This document shows, one piece after another, positions 44,880 through 54,146 of a stretch of DNA of 64,000 nt (position 1 is the stretch's first letter; each line of letters begins with the position of its first letter). The notes beneath the pieces were generated by a model. That model was not told where the DNA came from and ran no database searches. It saw only the letters and a list, made by a program, of their open reading frames with translations. The position numbers were made by a program, and so were the translations under genes. The stretch covers positions 2,170,001-2,234,000 of the forward strand of contig NZ_JAJNEL010000001.1 of NCBI RefSeq assembly GCF_029428675.1, in the 5' to 3' direction. Source of the DNA: Streptomyces sp. JH14 (GTDB taxonomy: Bacteria; Actinomycetota; Actinomycetes; Streptomycetales; Streptomycetaceae).

Positions 44880-45719
44880 ATGACCATCACCGTTCAGGAA
44901 CTGGCGTACTACCCGGTCAAGGGCTGCGCCGGGGTCCGCGCCGACCGCGCCGAGCTCACCGGGACCGGTCTGGTGCACGACCGTACGTTCATGGTGGTGG
45001 ACGCGGAGAACGGCGCGTTCCGCAGCCAGCGGACGCTCCCCGCGATGGCCGCGATCAGGGCTGAAGTCCTGGACGGCGGCCATGTGCTGCTCCTCTCCGC
45101 GCAGGACCTGGAGCCCCTGAAGCTGGACGTCGACCGGGACGGTCCGCGCCGCGCGGTCAGCATGTTCGACCGCCCGCTCGGTGAGGCGTGCGACCAGGGG
45201 GACGCGGCCGCCGAGTGGTTCTCGGAGGCACTCGGGACGAGGTCCCGGCTGGTCCGGGTGGCGCCCGGCTTCGACCGCGACGGCTGGGGCGAGACCCCCG
45301 GCAAGGTCAACTTCGCCGACGCCCATGCGGTGCTGGTCGCCTCCACCGCGTCCCTGGCCGGCCTCAACGCCCGTATCGAGGCCCGGGGCGACGCGCCCGG
45401 CGTACCGATGGACCGCTTCCGCCCGAACATCGTGCTGTCCGGCTCCGACGAGCCGCACTTCGAGGACCGGGTACGCCGGATGACGATCGGTTCGGCCGAA
45501 CTCGCCTACGCCGTGCGGGCGATGCGGTGCAACGTCCCCTTGGTGGACCAGTCGACCGGCCTCCGGGCGGGCCCGGAGCCGGTCCGGACCCTGGCGACCT
45601 ACCGCCGCGAACCCGACTACGGGAACAAGGTCAGCTTCGGCGCGAAGAACGCAGTGGTCCGCGACGGTGTGGTGGCCGTCGGCGACGTCGTCGGGATCAC
45701 GAGCCGGCTCGACGCGTGA
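44880..45719 (+). CDS. MOSC-domain protein with MOSC N-terminal beta barrel
   Basis: 279 residues from ATG at 44880 with AGGGG upstream. N-terminal beta-barrel domain (ELAYYPVKGCAGVRADRAEL), then the MOSC domain with FRPNIVLSG and the conserved cysteine in MRCNVPLVDQ. MOSC proteins of this type move sulfur or reduce N-hydroxylated compounds using molybdenum cofactor (MarC/YcbX relatives). The open frame extends further upstream but has no family features there. Confidence 0.9.
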   Translation: MTITVQELAYYPVKGCAGVRADRAELTGTGLVHDRTFMVVDAENGAFRSQRTLPAMAAIRAEVLDGGHVLLLSAQDLEPLKLDVDRDGPRRAVSMFDRPLGEACDQGDAAAEWFSEALGTRSRLVRVAPGFDRDGWGETPGKVNFADAHAVLVASTASLAGLNARIEARGDAPGVPMDRFRPNIVLSGSDEPHFEDRVRRMTIGSAELAYAVRAMRCNVPLVDQSTGLRAGPEPVRTLATYRREPDYGNKVSFGAKNAVVRDGVVAVGDVVGITSRLDA

Positions 45720-45826
45720 AGGGGCCGCACCGAACGTGAGGACGGTGCACCGCGACGCCCTGTGCGCGGCCTGCCCTTGCGCGGCCGGGAGCATCCGAAC
45801 GCCGGCCTCCTGCCGTCGCGCCATGT

Positions 45827-47302
45827 TCAGATCCGGAAGATCGACCCCACGAACTCCGTGAGCAGCCGCTCCTTCAGCGGCCCCGGCAACGCGTCCAGCA
45901 GCACCAGTACCGGAGCCGTCCGGGCGGGCAGGCCCGCGTCGCCGCCGAGTCCCGCGAAGGCCAGGACCGCCGCGACCTCTTCCGGGCCCAGGGCCGACGG
46001 GTCGAGTCCGGCGGCCAGTTCGGCCAGGCCCGGGTCGACCGTGACCGGAGGCAGCGCGCGGGCCGCCGACAGTGCCCCGGTGAGGTCGGTGAGCAGGGCG
46101 TCCACCTGACCGACTGTGGCCGGGGTCAGTGTGAGGTGGAGGTTGGGTGGCAGGCCGTCGAAGGAGAGCTGCGGCTGGAGGTACCAGCCGCGTTCGCGCA
46201 TCTCGTCCGCGAGGTGCAGCAGCAGGCTCAGGTCGGGAACACCGGACGTGTGGACCGTGAAGGCGACCAGGCCGGCCGACGGGTCACCGAGGACGTGCAC
46301 GTCGTCCGTCTTGCGCAGCCCTGCGAGCAGCCGGTCGGTGGCCTCCGCCACCCGGGCCGCGAGACCCGTGTAACCGTCTTCGCCGACATGCCGCAGCACC
46401 GCCCACGCCTGTGCCAGCAGCCCCGCCGACTTGGTGCCCTGGACAGTCGGGTTGACCACCGGGTAGCCGGGCCAGCCCGCGTGGGCGAAGTACTGGTGGC
46501 GGCGGAGTCCGGCGTCCCGGTAGAGCACCACCGACGCGCCCTTGTCCGCGTAGCCGTACTTGTGCAGGTCGACGGAGAGCGAGGTGACGCCGGGGACCGA
46601 CAGGTCGAACGGCGGGATGTCGCGGCCGGCGCGGCGCAGATAGGGCAGGATCCAGCCGCCGATGCAGGCATCGACATGGCAGAGCACACCACGGTCCGCG
46701 GCCGCCGCGGCGATCTCCGCCACCGGATCGATCACCCCGTGCGCGTACGAGGGTGCGGAGGCCACCACGAGGGCCGTGCGGGGCGTGATCGCGGCCGCCG
46801 TCGCGGCGGCGTCAGCCCGGTACGTGACAGGGTCCACCGGGACGACCACCGGCTCCATGCCCAGGTACGCCGCCGCCTTGTGGAAAGCCGCATGAGCGGT
46901 GGACGGAAGGAGCAACTGGGGTTCGGTGACGCCCCGTTCCGACCTGGCCTGGTCGCGGGCCGTCTTCACCGCGAGCAGGATGGACTCCGTACCGCCGCTG
47001 GTGAACGAGCCCTGGACGTCCGGCCCGCCGCCCAGCAGCGCCGCCGCCGCACCCACCAGGTCGTTCTCCAGCCGCGCGACGCTCGGGAAGACCGTCATGT
47101 CGAGGCCGTTGACGGTTGCGTACGCCGTGTAGGCGGCAGCGGCCAGCTCGTCGAGGCCGTCCAGGCCCGCGTCGTAGACGTACGCGAAGGTGCGGCCGCC
47201 CCGCGTCGGTGCGTCGGCGCCGCGCAGCGACCGCAGCTCGGCGAGGACGTCGGCGGCGGGCCGCCCCTGGGGCAGGCCCGGGGGTGTGGGGTCAGTCGGC
47301 AT
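45827..47302 (-). CDS. PLP-dependent decarboxylase/lyase (group II, sphingosine-phosphate-lyase-like)
   Basis: 491 residues. Fold type I signature: SFTSGGTESILLAVKTARD (PLP phosphate cup), HVDACIGGW (Asp binding the pyridine) and VDLHKYGYADKGASVV with the Schiff-base Lys. Best general match is the sphingosine-1-phosphate lyase/glutamate decarboxylase group; actinobacterial members with unknown amino-acid substrates exist. The C-terminal 100 residues are Ala/Leu/Pro-rich. Start ATG at 47302 lies inside the end of the MFS gene (11-bp overlap), so the two are coupled. Confidence 0.88.
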   Translation of the reverse strand: MPTDPTPPGLPQGRPAADVLAELRSLRGADAPTRGGRTFAYVYDAGLDGLDELAAAAYTAYATVNGLDMTVFPSVARLENDLVGAAAALLGGGPDVQGSFTSGGTESILLAVKTARDQARSERGVTEPQLLLPSTAHAAFHKAAAYLGMEPVVVPVDPVTYRADAAATAAAITPRTALVVASAPSYAHGVIDPVAEIAAAAADRGVLCHVDACIGGWILPYLRRAGRDIPPFDLSVPGVTSLSVDLHKYGYADKGASVVLYRDAGLRRHQYFAHAGWPGYPVVNPTVQGTKSAGLLAQAWAVLRHVGEDGYTGLAARVAEATDRLLAGLRKTDDVHVLGDPSAGLVAFTVHTSGVPDLSLLLHLADEMRERGWYLQPQLSFDGLPPNLHLTLTPATVGQVDALLTDLTGALSAARALPPVTVDPGLAELAAGLDPSALGPEEVAAVLAFAGLGGDAGLPARTAPVLVLLDALPGPLKERLLTEFVGSIFRI

Positions 47303-48650
47303 GGGCGGGCTCTTCCTTGAGGGAGTCGGAGTACCGGTGCAACAGCCACAGACTCGCCACCGCGAGGACGGCGGGCAGCACGCTCATACCGGCCGTGATG
47401 CCGGCCAGCGCCGTGTCCGGCTGGTCCACCCGGTGGTCGGCGTCCGAGGAGCGGAAACCCGTCACGGCGAGCACCAGGGCGAACGCCCCGGCGCCCAGCG
47501 CGAAGGCGAGGGTCTCGGCCGCCGTCCACAGCCCGGTGAACGTCGCGGCCCGCCGCCTGCCGGTACGGGCGACATCGGCGGCCAGCGTGTCGGCGAGCAT
47601 CGTCAGGGGCAGCAACTGGAGTCCCGCATAGGCGATTCCGACCGCGGCGACGGCCGTGTAGCCGAGCACCGGACCGCCCTGCCGGGTGAACACCAGCCCC
47701 ACCGCCCCCGCGAGATAGAGCAGCGAGGCGCACCACTGGGCGCAGGTCGTACCGCGGAGCCTGGCCAGCCGGTTCCAGAGCGGCATGAAGAGCACCAGCG
47801 GGCCGATCATGCACGCGAAGAGCGGGGTGACGGCGTTCGCCGAGCCGAGGGTGTACGTGGCGAAGTACTGGACGCCGGCGAGCATGACCCCGATGGCCAG
47901 GGCCTGCAGGGACCACATGCCGGCCAGGAAAAGGAACGGGCGGTTCGAGCGGGCGGCGGCGAGCTGCGCGCGCAGGGACGGTTCGGCCTTGCTGCGGGCG
48001 ACCGCCGGAGCCCAACGGGTGGTGAACCAGGCCCCGAACATCCCGAGGGCGAGCAGGACGGCGACGGCGATCCCCATCAGCCGGTAGCTCGCCGGGGTGT
48101 CACCGTCGGCGTGGGCGATCGCGGGGGCGAGTGCGCCGGACAGCAGAATGGCGACGCCGAGGAACGCCACCCGCCAGGCCAGGACCCGGCCGCGTTCGGC
48201 CGGGTCCTCCGTCATCTCGGCGGGCATCGTCACGTACGGAACCTGGAACACCGCGTACGCGGTCGCGGCCAGCAGGAACAGCACGGCCACGTATCCGGCC
48301 GCCGCCGCACCCCGCAGCGGGGGCGCGGCGAAGAGCAGCGCGAAGAACGGCGGCAGGGCGCAGGCGCCGATCAGCAGGAACGGGCGGCGCGGCCCGCCGC
48401 GCAGCCGGCTGCGGTCGGAGAGAGCTCCGACCAGCGGGTTGATCAGGACGTCCCACGCCTTGGGAAGGAAGACCGCGGCGCCCGCGACGGCGGCGGGCAC
48501 GGCCAGCACATTGGTCAGGTAGTAGAGGAGGATCAGCCCCGGAACGGTGGCGAATGTGCCGGTGCACAGGGAACCGAGCCCGTATCCGATGCGGACGCGT
48601 CGCGGCAGCTGCGGGGCCGGATCCCGGTCCGTGCGGACGTCGGCTGACAT
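47292..48650 (-). CDS. MFS transporter (GPH sugar:cation symporter-like)
   Basis: 452 residues from ATG at 48650; ATG at 48662 is an alternative. Twelve spans; GYGLGSLCTGTF at the start and FLPKAWDVLINPLVGALSDR (the loop motif of the GPH group) are visible. Transport substrate unknown. Translationally coupled to the PLP enzyme downstream, suggesting that the transporter moves that enzyme's substrate or product. Confidence 0.88.
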   Translation of the reverse strand: MSADVRTDRDPAPQLPRRVRIGYGLGSLCTGTFATVPGLILLYYLTNVLAVPAAVAGAAVFLPKAWDVLINPLVGALSDRSRLRGGPRRPFLLIGACALPPFFALLFAAPPLRGAAAAGYVAVLFLLAATAYAVFQVPYVTMPAEMTEDPAERGRVLAWRVAFLGVAILLSGALAPAIAHADGDTPASYRLMGIAVAVLLALGMFGAWFTTRWAPAVARSKAEPSLRAQLAAARSNRPFLFLAGMWSLQALAIGVMLAGVQYFATYTLGSANAVTPLFACMIGPLVLFMPLWNRLARLRGTTCAQWCASLLYLAGAVGLVFTRQGGPVLGYTAVAAVGIAYAGLQLLPLTMLADTLAADVARTGRRRAATFTGLWTAAETLAFALGAGAFALVLAVTGFRSSDADHRVDQPDTALAGITAGMSVLPAVLAVASLWLLHRYSDSLKEEPAHAD

Positions 48651-48691
48651 GCCGCAGATCATGAACGAGAGTTCGAGCCTGCGGCAAGGGT

Positions 48692-49150
48692 TCAGCGTGA
48701 CGGGAGTGTGAACTCCAGCAGCGGTAGTTCGCGGCCCGGGATCGACCCCGAGGGCGTCGCTCCGATCCGTACCGCCCCCATAGCGAGATAGAACGGTTCG
48801 GCATGCGGGTCGGCGTCGATGGTGAAGCGCACGAAACCGAGGCGGCGGGCCTCGGACACGACGTGCTCGAACAGCAGCCGGCCCACGCCCCGGCCCACCG
48901 TGTCCGGTTCGACGAACATCATGCCGAGGGTGCCCACGGCCGGCAGCCCCTCCAGGGTGGTGAAGCCGAGGACGCGGCCGTCCTCCTCGGCAACGGCGGT
49001 CCGGCGGCGGTCGAGGTCCGCCGGGTGCATGGTGAGTTCGTCCCGGCAGGCGGCCAGGAACGCTTCGTCGTAACCCCAGTAGCCCTTCGACCGCAGGGCG
49101 AGTGCGGTCAGCTCCGCGGCTTCCGCGGGGCGCGCTTCTCGTATGCGCAT
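48692..49150 (-). CDS. GNAT-family N-acetyltransferase
   Basis: 152 residues, ATG at 49150 with AAGGGAAG about 10 nt upstream. MMFVEPDTVGRGVGRLLFEH is the acetyl-CoA binding strand-loop-helix (residues about 80-99), followed by GFVRFTIDADPHAEPFYLAMGAV, the typical C-terminal signature. Small stand-alone acetyltransferase of unknown substrate, 41 bp upstream of the MFS gene, possibly the first gene of that unit. Confidence 0.9.
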   Translation of the reverse strand: MRIREARPAEAAELTALALRSKGYWGYDEAFLAACRDELTMHPADLDRRRTAVAEEDGRVLGFTTLEGLPAVGTLGMMFVEPDTVGRGVGRLLFEHVVSEARRLGFVRFTIDADPHAEPFYLAMGAVRIGATPSGSIPGRELPLLEFTLPSR

Positions 49151-49230
49151 GGCGAATCGCTTCCCTTCGGGGCCGGTTGTCGTCCCCCTCCGGCATGCTG
49201 CACCATGCGGCCGGACATGTGACGCGGTGC

Positions 49231-49265
49231 GGAGCGGGTTCCGGACGCCGTCCGGAACCCGCTCC
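49231..49265 (-). terminator. Terminator of the DsbA-family gene
   Basis: Perfect 15-bp stem (GGAGCGGGTTCCGGA) with a 5-nt loop, ending 11 bp from the stop codon of the leftward gene. Confidence 0.88.
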
Positions 49266-49276
49266 GGGCGCATGCG

Positions 49277-49927
49277 TCAGTCGAAGATCGGACCCTGCGT
49301 CCGGGTCCGCTTGATCTCGTAGAAGCCGGGGATCGACGCCACCAGCAGTGTGCCGTCCCACAGCTTCGCCGCCTCCTCACCCTTCGGGGCGGGGGTGACG
49401 ACCGGGCCGAAGAAGGCGATCTGCTCGCCGTCGGAGCCCGGCACGGCGATGACCGGCGTGCCGACGTCCTGGCCGACCTTGTCGATGCCCTCCTTGTGGG
49501 AGGCGCGCAGCTCCGTGTCGTACGCGTCCGAGTCGGCGAAGTCCGCGAGCTCGGCCGGCAGGCCGACGTCTTCGAGCGCGCCCACGATCGCCTCGCGGGT
49601 CGGGCCCTCGCCCTGGTTGTGGAAGCGGGTGCCGAGCGCCGTGTACAGCGGGCCGACGATGTCGTCGCCGTGCTTCTGCTGGGCGGCGACGACGACGCGT
49701 ACCGGGCCCCAGGCCTTGGTCTCCAGCATCTCGCGGTACTCCTCGGGCAACTCGTCGAGCCTGTCCTCGTTGAGCACGGCGAGGCTCATCACATGCCAGC
49801 GGACCTCGACGTCGCGGACCTTCTCCACCTCCAGCATCCAGCGGGAGGTCATCCACGCCCAGGGGCAGAGCGGGTCGAACCAGAAATCGGCGGGCGTCTT
49901 GCCGTTCGCCGTGGCGTTCTCAGACAT
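49277..49927 (-). CDS. DsbA-family thioredoxin-fold protein (Rv2466c-like)
   Basis: 216 residues from ATG at 49927 with GAGGAGA upstream. ADFWFDPLCPWAWMTSRWM and GTPVIAVPG (cis-Pro loop) identify the mycothiol-dependent nitroreductase Rv2466c group. The active-site motif is CPWA with a single Cys; the mycobacterial protein has CPWC, so the resolving cysteine is absent and a monothiol mechanism with mycothiol is implied. Divergent from pepN by 132 bp. Confidence 0.9.
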   Translation of the reverse strand: MSENATANGKTPADFWFDPLCPWAWMTSRWMLEVEKVRDVEVRWHVMSLAVLNEDRLDELPEEYREMLETKAWGPVRVVVAAQQKHGDDIVGPLYTALGTRFHNQGEGPTREAIVGALEDVGLPAELADFADSDAYDTELRASHKEGIDKVGQDVGTPVIAVPGSDGEQIAFFGPVVTPAPKGEEAAKLWDGTLLVASIPGFYEIKRTRTQGPIFD

Positions 49928-50059
49928 GTCTCTCCTCAAGAGGCGGTCGCACCTGTGCTCGGGAACACCGCCGGACGGCCCCGCCATTCCCGCACGCTCG
50001 GGCCGGGAGCCGCATGGGAGGATCAAAACCATTCGAAGGTGACACAAAGGAGTGCAGCT

Positions 50060-52678
50060 GTGCCCGGTCAAAACCTGTCGCGCGAAGAAGCCCGTGAACG
50101 GGCGGAGCTGCTGACCGTCGACGGATACGAGGTCCTGCTCGACGTGCGGTCCGCAGTCGGCGAGCCCGAGGAGGACGCCGGAGACGGTGGGGACCGCCCG
50201 GCCGGTCCGCGGACCTTCCGCTCGGTGACGACGATCCGGTTCCGCTCCGCGCGGGCCGGGGCGTCCACCTTCGCGGACCTGCTGGCGCCGAGCGTGACGT
50301 CGGTGACCCTGAACGGGCAGGCGCTCGACCCCGCCGTCGTCTTCGACGGCACGCGGGTGGCGCTGGACGGTCTGCCGGAGGGCGAGAACGTCCTGGTGGT
50401 CGACGCGCAGTGCGCGTACAGCCGGACCGGCGAGGGCATGCACCGGTTCGTCGACCCGGAGGACGGCGAGGTCTACCTCTACACGCAGTACGAGCCGGCC
50501 GACGCACGACGCGTCTTCGCGAACTTCGAGCAGCCCGACCTGAAGGCTCCCTTCCGCTTCGAGGTGACGGCGCCCGACGGGTGGACGGTCTGGAGCAACG
50601 GGACCGAGGAGTCCCGGGACGGCGGGGTCTGGCGGTTCGCCGAGACGAAGCCGATCTCGACGTACATCACGGCGGTCGTCGCCGGCCCGTACCACCATGT
50701 GACCGACTCGTACAGCCGCACGTTCGACGACGGCACGACGCTGGACATCCCGCTCGGCGCGCTCTGCCGCAAGGGGCTCGCCCGGCACTTCGACGCGGAC
50801 GACATCTTCCTGATCACCAAGCAGGGCCTGGACTTCTTCCACGACAACTTCGACTACCCGTACCCGTTCGGCAAGTACGACCAGGCGTTCGTGCCCGAGT
50901 ACAACCTCGGCGCGATGGAGAACCCGGGCTGTGTCACGTTCCGCGAGGAGTACATCTTCCGCGGCAAGGTGACACAGGCCTCCTACGAGAGCCGGGCCAA
51001 CGTCATCCTGCACGAGATGGCGCACATGTGGTTCGGCGACCTCGTCACCATGCAGTGGTGGGACGACCTGTGGCTGAAGGAGTCGTTCGCCGACTTCATG
51101 GGCGCCTTCGCCATGGTGGAGTCGACCCGCTTCAAGGACGGCTGGATCACCTTCGCCAACAACCGCAAGTCCTGGGCCTACCGGGCCGACCAGCTGCCGT
51201 CCACCCACCCGATCACGGCCGACATCCGTGACCTGGAGGACGCCAAGCTGAACTTCGACGGCATCACGTACGCCAAGGGTGCGTCGGTGCTGAAGCAACT
51301 GGTGGCGTACGTCGGGCGGGACGCGTTCCTGGAGGGCGCGCGGCGCTACTTCAAGAAGCACGCCTACGGCAATACGCAGCTGGGCGACCTGCTGTCGGTG
51401 CTCGCCGAGACGTCCGGGCGCGACATGGCCGGCTGGTCGCGGTCGTGGCTCCAGACGGCGGGCGTCAACTCGCTGACCCCGGTGGTGACGTACGACGCGG
51501 CGGACCGGATCACCGAGCTGGCGGTCCTCCAGGAGGCGGCCGAGGCGTATCCCGAGCTGCGGCCGCACCGGGTCGCGGTCGGCCTGTACCGGCGCACGAC
51601 CGGCGGGGACCTGGTGCGGTACGCGCGCGCCGAGGTGGACGTGGCGGGGCCGCGCACGGTGGTCGAGGCGCTGGCCGGGGCCGAGCGGCCCGAGCTGGTC
51701 CTCGTCAACGACGACGACCTCACGTACTGCAAGGCCCGCTTCGACGAGGCGTCCCTCGACACGCTGCGCGCGCACCTCGGCGACATCTCCGACCCGCTCG
51801 CGAGGGCGCTGTGCTGGTCGGCGCTGTGGAACCTGACGCGGGACGGGCTGATGCCGGCCCGCGACTTCATCTCGCTGGTGCTCGCCTACTCCGGGCGTGA
51901 GTCCGACATCGGCGTCCTGCAGATGCTGCATGCCTGGACCCGGACCGCACTCGTCCACTACGCCGCGCCCGGCTGGCGCGAGGAGGGCGGCCGGGCGCTG
52001 GCCTCGGGTGCGCTGCGGGAGCTGCGGATCGCCGAGGCGGGGAGCGAGCACCAGCTGGCGTGGGCGCGGTTCTTCGCGTCGGTCGCGGACTCGGACGCGG
52101 ACTTCCAGCTGCTGTTCGCGCTGCTGGGGGAATCCGCACGGATCGACGGTCTTGAGGTCGACCAGGAGCTGCGGTGGGCGTTCGTGTCCTCGCTGGCCGC
52201 GCACGGGGTCGCCGACGAGTCGGTGATCAATGCCGAACTGGCCCGGGACGACACGGCGTCCGGCAAGCGGCACCAGGTGCGTTGCCTGGCAGCGCGGCCC
52301 TCGGCGGCGGTCAAGGCGCAGGCATGGGCCGCCGTGGTGGAGTCGGACGCGCTGTCCAACGCGCTGGTGGAGGCGACGATCGCGGGGTTCGGGCAGCCGT
52401 CCCAACGGGAGCTGCTGGCGCAGTATGCGGCCACGTACTTCGACGCGATCGAGCGGGTGTGGGCCGAGCGGACGATCCAGATCGGGATGGCCGTGGTGCG
52501 GGGGCTGTTCCCGGCGCTGCAGGACGACCCGGCGACGCTGGCCGCCACGGACGCGTGGCTCGAGGCGCATGCGGATGCGGCGCCCGCGTTGCGGCGCCTG
52601 GTGCTGGAGGCCCGGGACGATCTGGCCCGGGCGCTGCGGGCTCAGGCGTGCGACACGGGGGCGCAGGGCCGGGTCTGA
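50060..52678 (+). CDS. pepN: Aminopeptidase N (M1 family), copy 1
   Basis: 872 residues from GTG at 50060 with AAAGGAG upstream. Exopeptidase motif GAMEN (284-288), zinc motif HEMAHMWF (His318, Glu319, His322) and the downstream Glu in LKESFADF are intact. The ERAP1-like C-terminal helical domain follows. It removes N-terminal residues from peptides in the cytoplasm. Copy 2 lies at 59,382. Compared with that copy it has an acidic insertion (EPEEDAGDGG) near residue 40. Confidence 0.95.
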   Translation: MPGQNLSREEARERAELLTVDGYEVLLDVRSAVGEPEEDAGDGGDRPAGPRTFRSVTTIRFRSARAGASTFADLLAPSVTSVTLNGQALDPAVVFDGTRVALDGLPEGENVLVVDAQCAYSRTGEGMHRFVDPEDGEVYLYTQYEPADARRVFANFEQPDLKAPFRFEVTAPDGWTVWSNGTEESRDGGVWRFAETKPISTYITAVVAGPYHHVTDSYSRTFDDGTTLDIPLGALCRKGLARHFDADDIFLITKQGLDFFHDNFDYPYPFGKYDQAFVPEYNLGAMENPGCVTFREEYIFRGKVTQASYESRANVILHEMAHMWFGDLVTMQWWDDLWLKESFADFMGAFAMVESTRFKDGWITFANNRKSWAYRADQLPSTHPITADIRDLEDAKLNFDGITYAKGASVLKQLVAYVGRDAFLEGARRYFKKHAYGNTQLGDLLSVLAETSGRDMAGWSRSWLQTAGVNSLTPVVTYDAADRITELAVLQEAAEAYPELRPHRVAVGLYRRTTGGDLVRYARAEVDVAGPRTVVEALAGAERPELVLVNDDDLTYCKARFDEASLDTLRAHLGDISDPLARALCWSALWNLTRDGLMPARDFISLVLAYSGRESDIGVLQMLHAWTRTALVHYAAPGWREEGGRALASGALRELRIAEAGSEHQLAWARFFASVADSDADFQLLFALLGESARIDGLEVDQELRWAFVSSLAAHGVADESVINAELARDDTASGKRHQVRCLAARPSAAVKAQAWAAVVESDALSNALVEATIAGFGQPSQRELLAQYAATYFDAIERVWAERTIQIGMAVVRGLFPALQDDPATLAATDAWLEAHADAAPALRRLVLEARDDLARALRAQACDTGAQGRV

Positions 52679-52898
52679 GTCTGCGCGTGATCCGGGCGCC
52701 GGGGGCGTTGTCCTCGACCGCCGGGCGGGCTCGATGGTTGGGCCCGTCCGGCGTGAGACCGGCGGGGGTGCACAATCCCCGGCGGGATCGCCCTTTTCGG
52801 TTGTCGAACGTCCGTACTTTAGGACGGCGTTGTCCTGAATTGTCGACGGACGTGTAACAGGGGTTAGCGGCACCGCGGCCGGCGGCATACCCCGGAAC

Positions 52899-53972
52899 AT
52901 GACCCAGAACACCCCTGCCTCCCCCTGCCACTTCCGCCTCCCCTCCGGCGTACGGCAACGCGTCCTGTCCGCCGAGCAGTTGAAGGCGCACGGCGTGTCC
53001 CCTGCGCGGGCGGCCGCGCAGTGCCGGGCCGGCGGTCCGTGGCAGCAGCCGCTGCCCGGCGTCTACGTGCTGCACCCGGGACCGCCCACCGGCGAGGAGC
53101 GCCTGCGGTCCGCCCTGCTGTACGTCGGGCGGCGGCGCGGCGTGCCCGCCCAGGCAGGCGCCGCGCGGGCGACGGGGTACGGCGAGGCCATGGTCACCGG
53201 GCTGGCGGCGCTCGCCCTGTACGGGTTCTCCGCCGCACCCCCGGTCGGTTCGCTGGACCGGATCGATGTGCTCGTGCCGCGCACCCGGCGGCTGCGGTCG
53301 GCGCGGTACGTGCACGTGATGCGGACGTCCGAACTGCCCTGCCCCGAGCAGCTCGCCGGCCTGCCGGTGGCCCCCGTGGCGCGGGCGCTCACGGACGCGG
53401 CCGCCGGGCTCGGGGACGCTCGGGACGTACGCCGGCTGCTCACCGAGGCGGTCCGCGTCGGCCACTGCGAACCTGCGGCGGTGGTACGCGAGTTGAACCG
53501 CGCCAAGCTGCTGGGCCGCCCCCATGTGGTGAACGCCGTCGACTCGCTGCTCGCCGAGGGGCGGGCACGGGCGGAGAGCCGGCTGTACGAGATGGTGCGG
53601 AGCCACGACCTGCCGGAGCCGCTGTGGAACGTGGACCTGCGGCTGCCCGGCGGCCCGCACCTCGGCGGTGTGGACGCCTACTGGCCCGGCGAGGCCGTCG
53701 CCGTCGCACTCGAGACCCGCACACCCCGGCACGGCACGCTCGACGACGGCCGGCGCCGGGACGACGGCGAGGACGGGCGCGTGCACGACGCCGAGTGGTC
53801 CGCGGACACCGCCGAACGCGAGCATCTGGAGCGGCTCGGAATCACCGTCGTCCGCCTCTCCCCGAGGAGGCTGCGCGACGCCCAGGAGCATCAGGCGGCC
53901 GTGGTGCGCACCGCACTGATGGCGGCGGCGGACCGTGAGCCTGCCGCGCATGTGGTCATCCTGCCCCGATAA
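52899..53972 (+). CDS. AbiEi-antitoxin-like protein with DUF559-type nuclease domain
   Basis: 357 residues. The N-terminal half has a winged-helix pattern with PWQQPLPGVYVLHPGPPTG (about 45-65), the layout of AbiEi-type antitoxin N-terminal domains. The C-terminal half (about 225-340) has ESRLYEMVRSHDLPEP, DAYWPGEAVAVAL and HLERLGITVVRLSPRRL, resembling the DUF559/Vsr-like nuclease fold, though the acidic core is only partly conserved. Many actinobacterial copies occur alone without an AbiEii toxin, as here. Function unproven. Confidence 0.75.
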   Translation: MTQNTPASPCHFRLPSGVRQRVLSAEQLKAHGVSPARAAAQCRAGGPWQQPLPGVYVLHPGPPTGEERLRSALLYVGRRRGVPAQAGAARATGYGEAMVTGLAALALYGFSAAPPVGSLDRIDVLVPRTRRLRSARYVHVMRTSELPCPEQLAGLPVAPVARALTDAAAGLGDARDVRRLLTEAVRVGHCEPAAVVRELNRAKLLGRPHVVNAVDSLLAEGRARAESRLYEMVRSHDLPEPLWNVDLRLPGGPHLGGVDAYWPGEAVAVALETRTPRHGTLDDGRRRDDGEDGRVHDAEWSADTAEREHLERLGITVVRLSPRRLRDAQEHQAAVVRTALMAAADREPAAHVVILPR

Positions 53973-53986
53973 CAGGGGAGTTATCG
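53967..53986 (+). terminator. Short hairpin at the end of the AbiEi-like gene
   Basis: CGATAAC and GTTATCG pair perfectly across a 6-nt loop; the TAA stop is inside the left arm. Confidence 0.55.
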
Positions 53987-54146
53987 CCCCTTTCATCCCT
54001 CGTGACGCTTTGGCTCCGATGGCGGAAGTACGCCACGGACGCATCTCGCCTCCCTCAACCCTCCACAAACCCCTGTCGGTTACGAAAGGCTGAGCGGTCA
54101 TCCGGTACCGAATTCCGGACTTTCTCTTTCACTCACAGGGATGCTG

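Noticed and set aside
49928..52912. Long minus-strand upstream extension of the DsbA-like gene through pepN
   Set aside because: The conserved protein starts at 49,927 with a good ribosome-binding site; the extension is the shadow of pepN.
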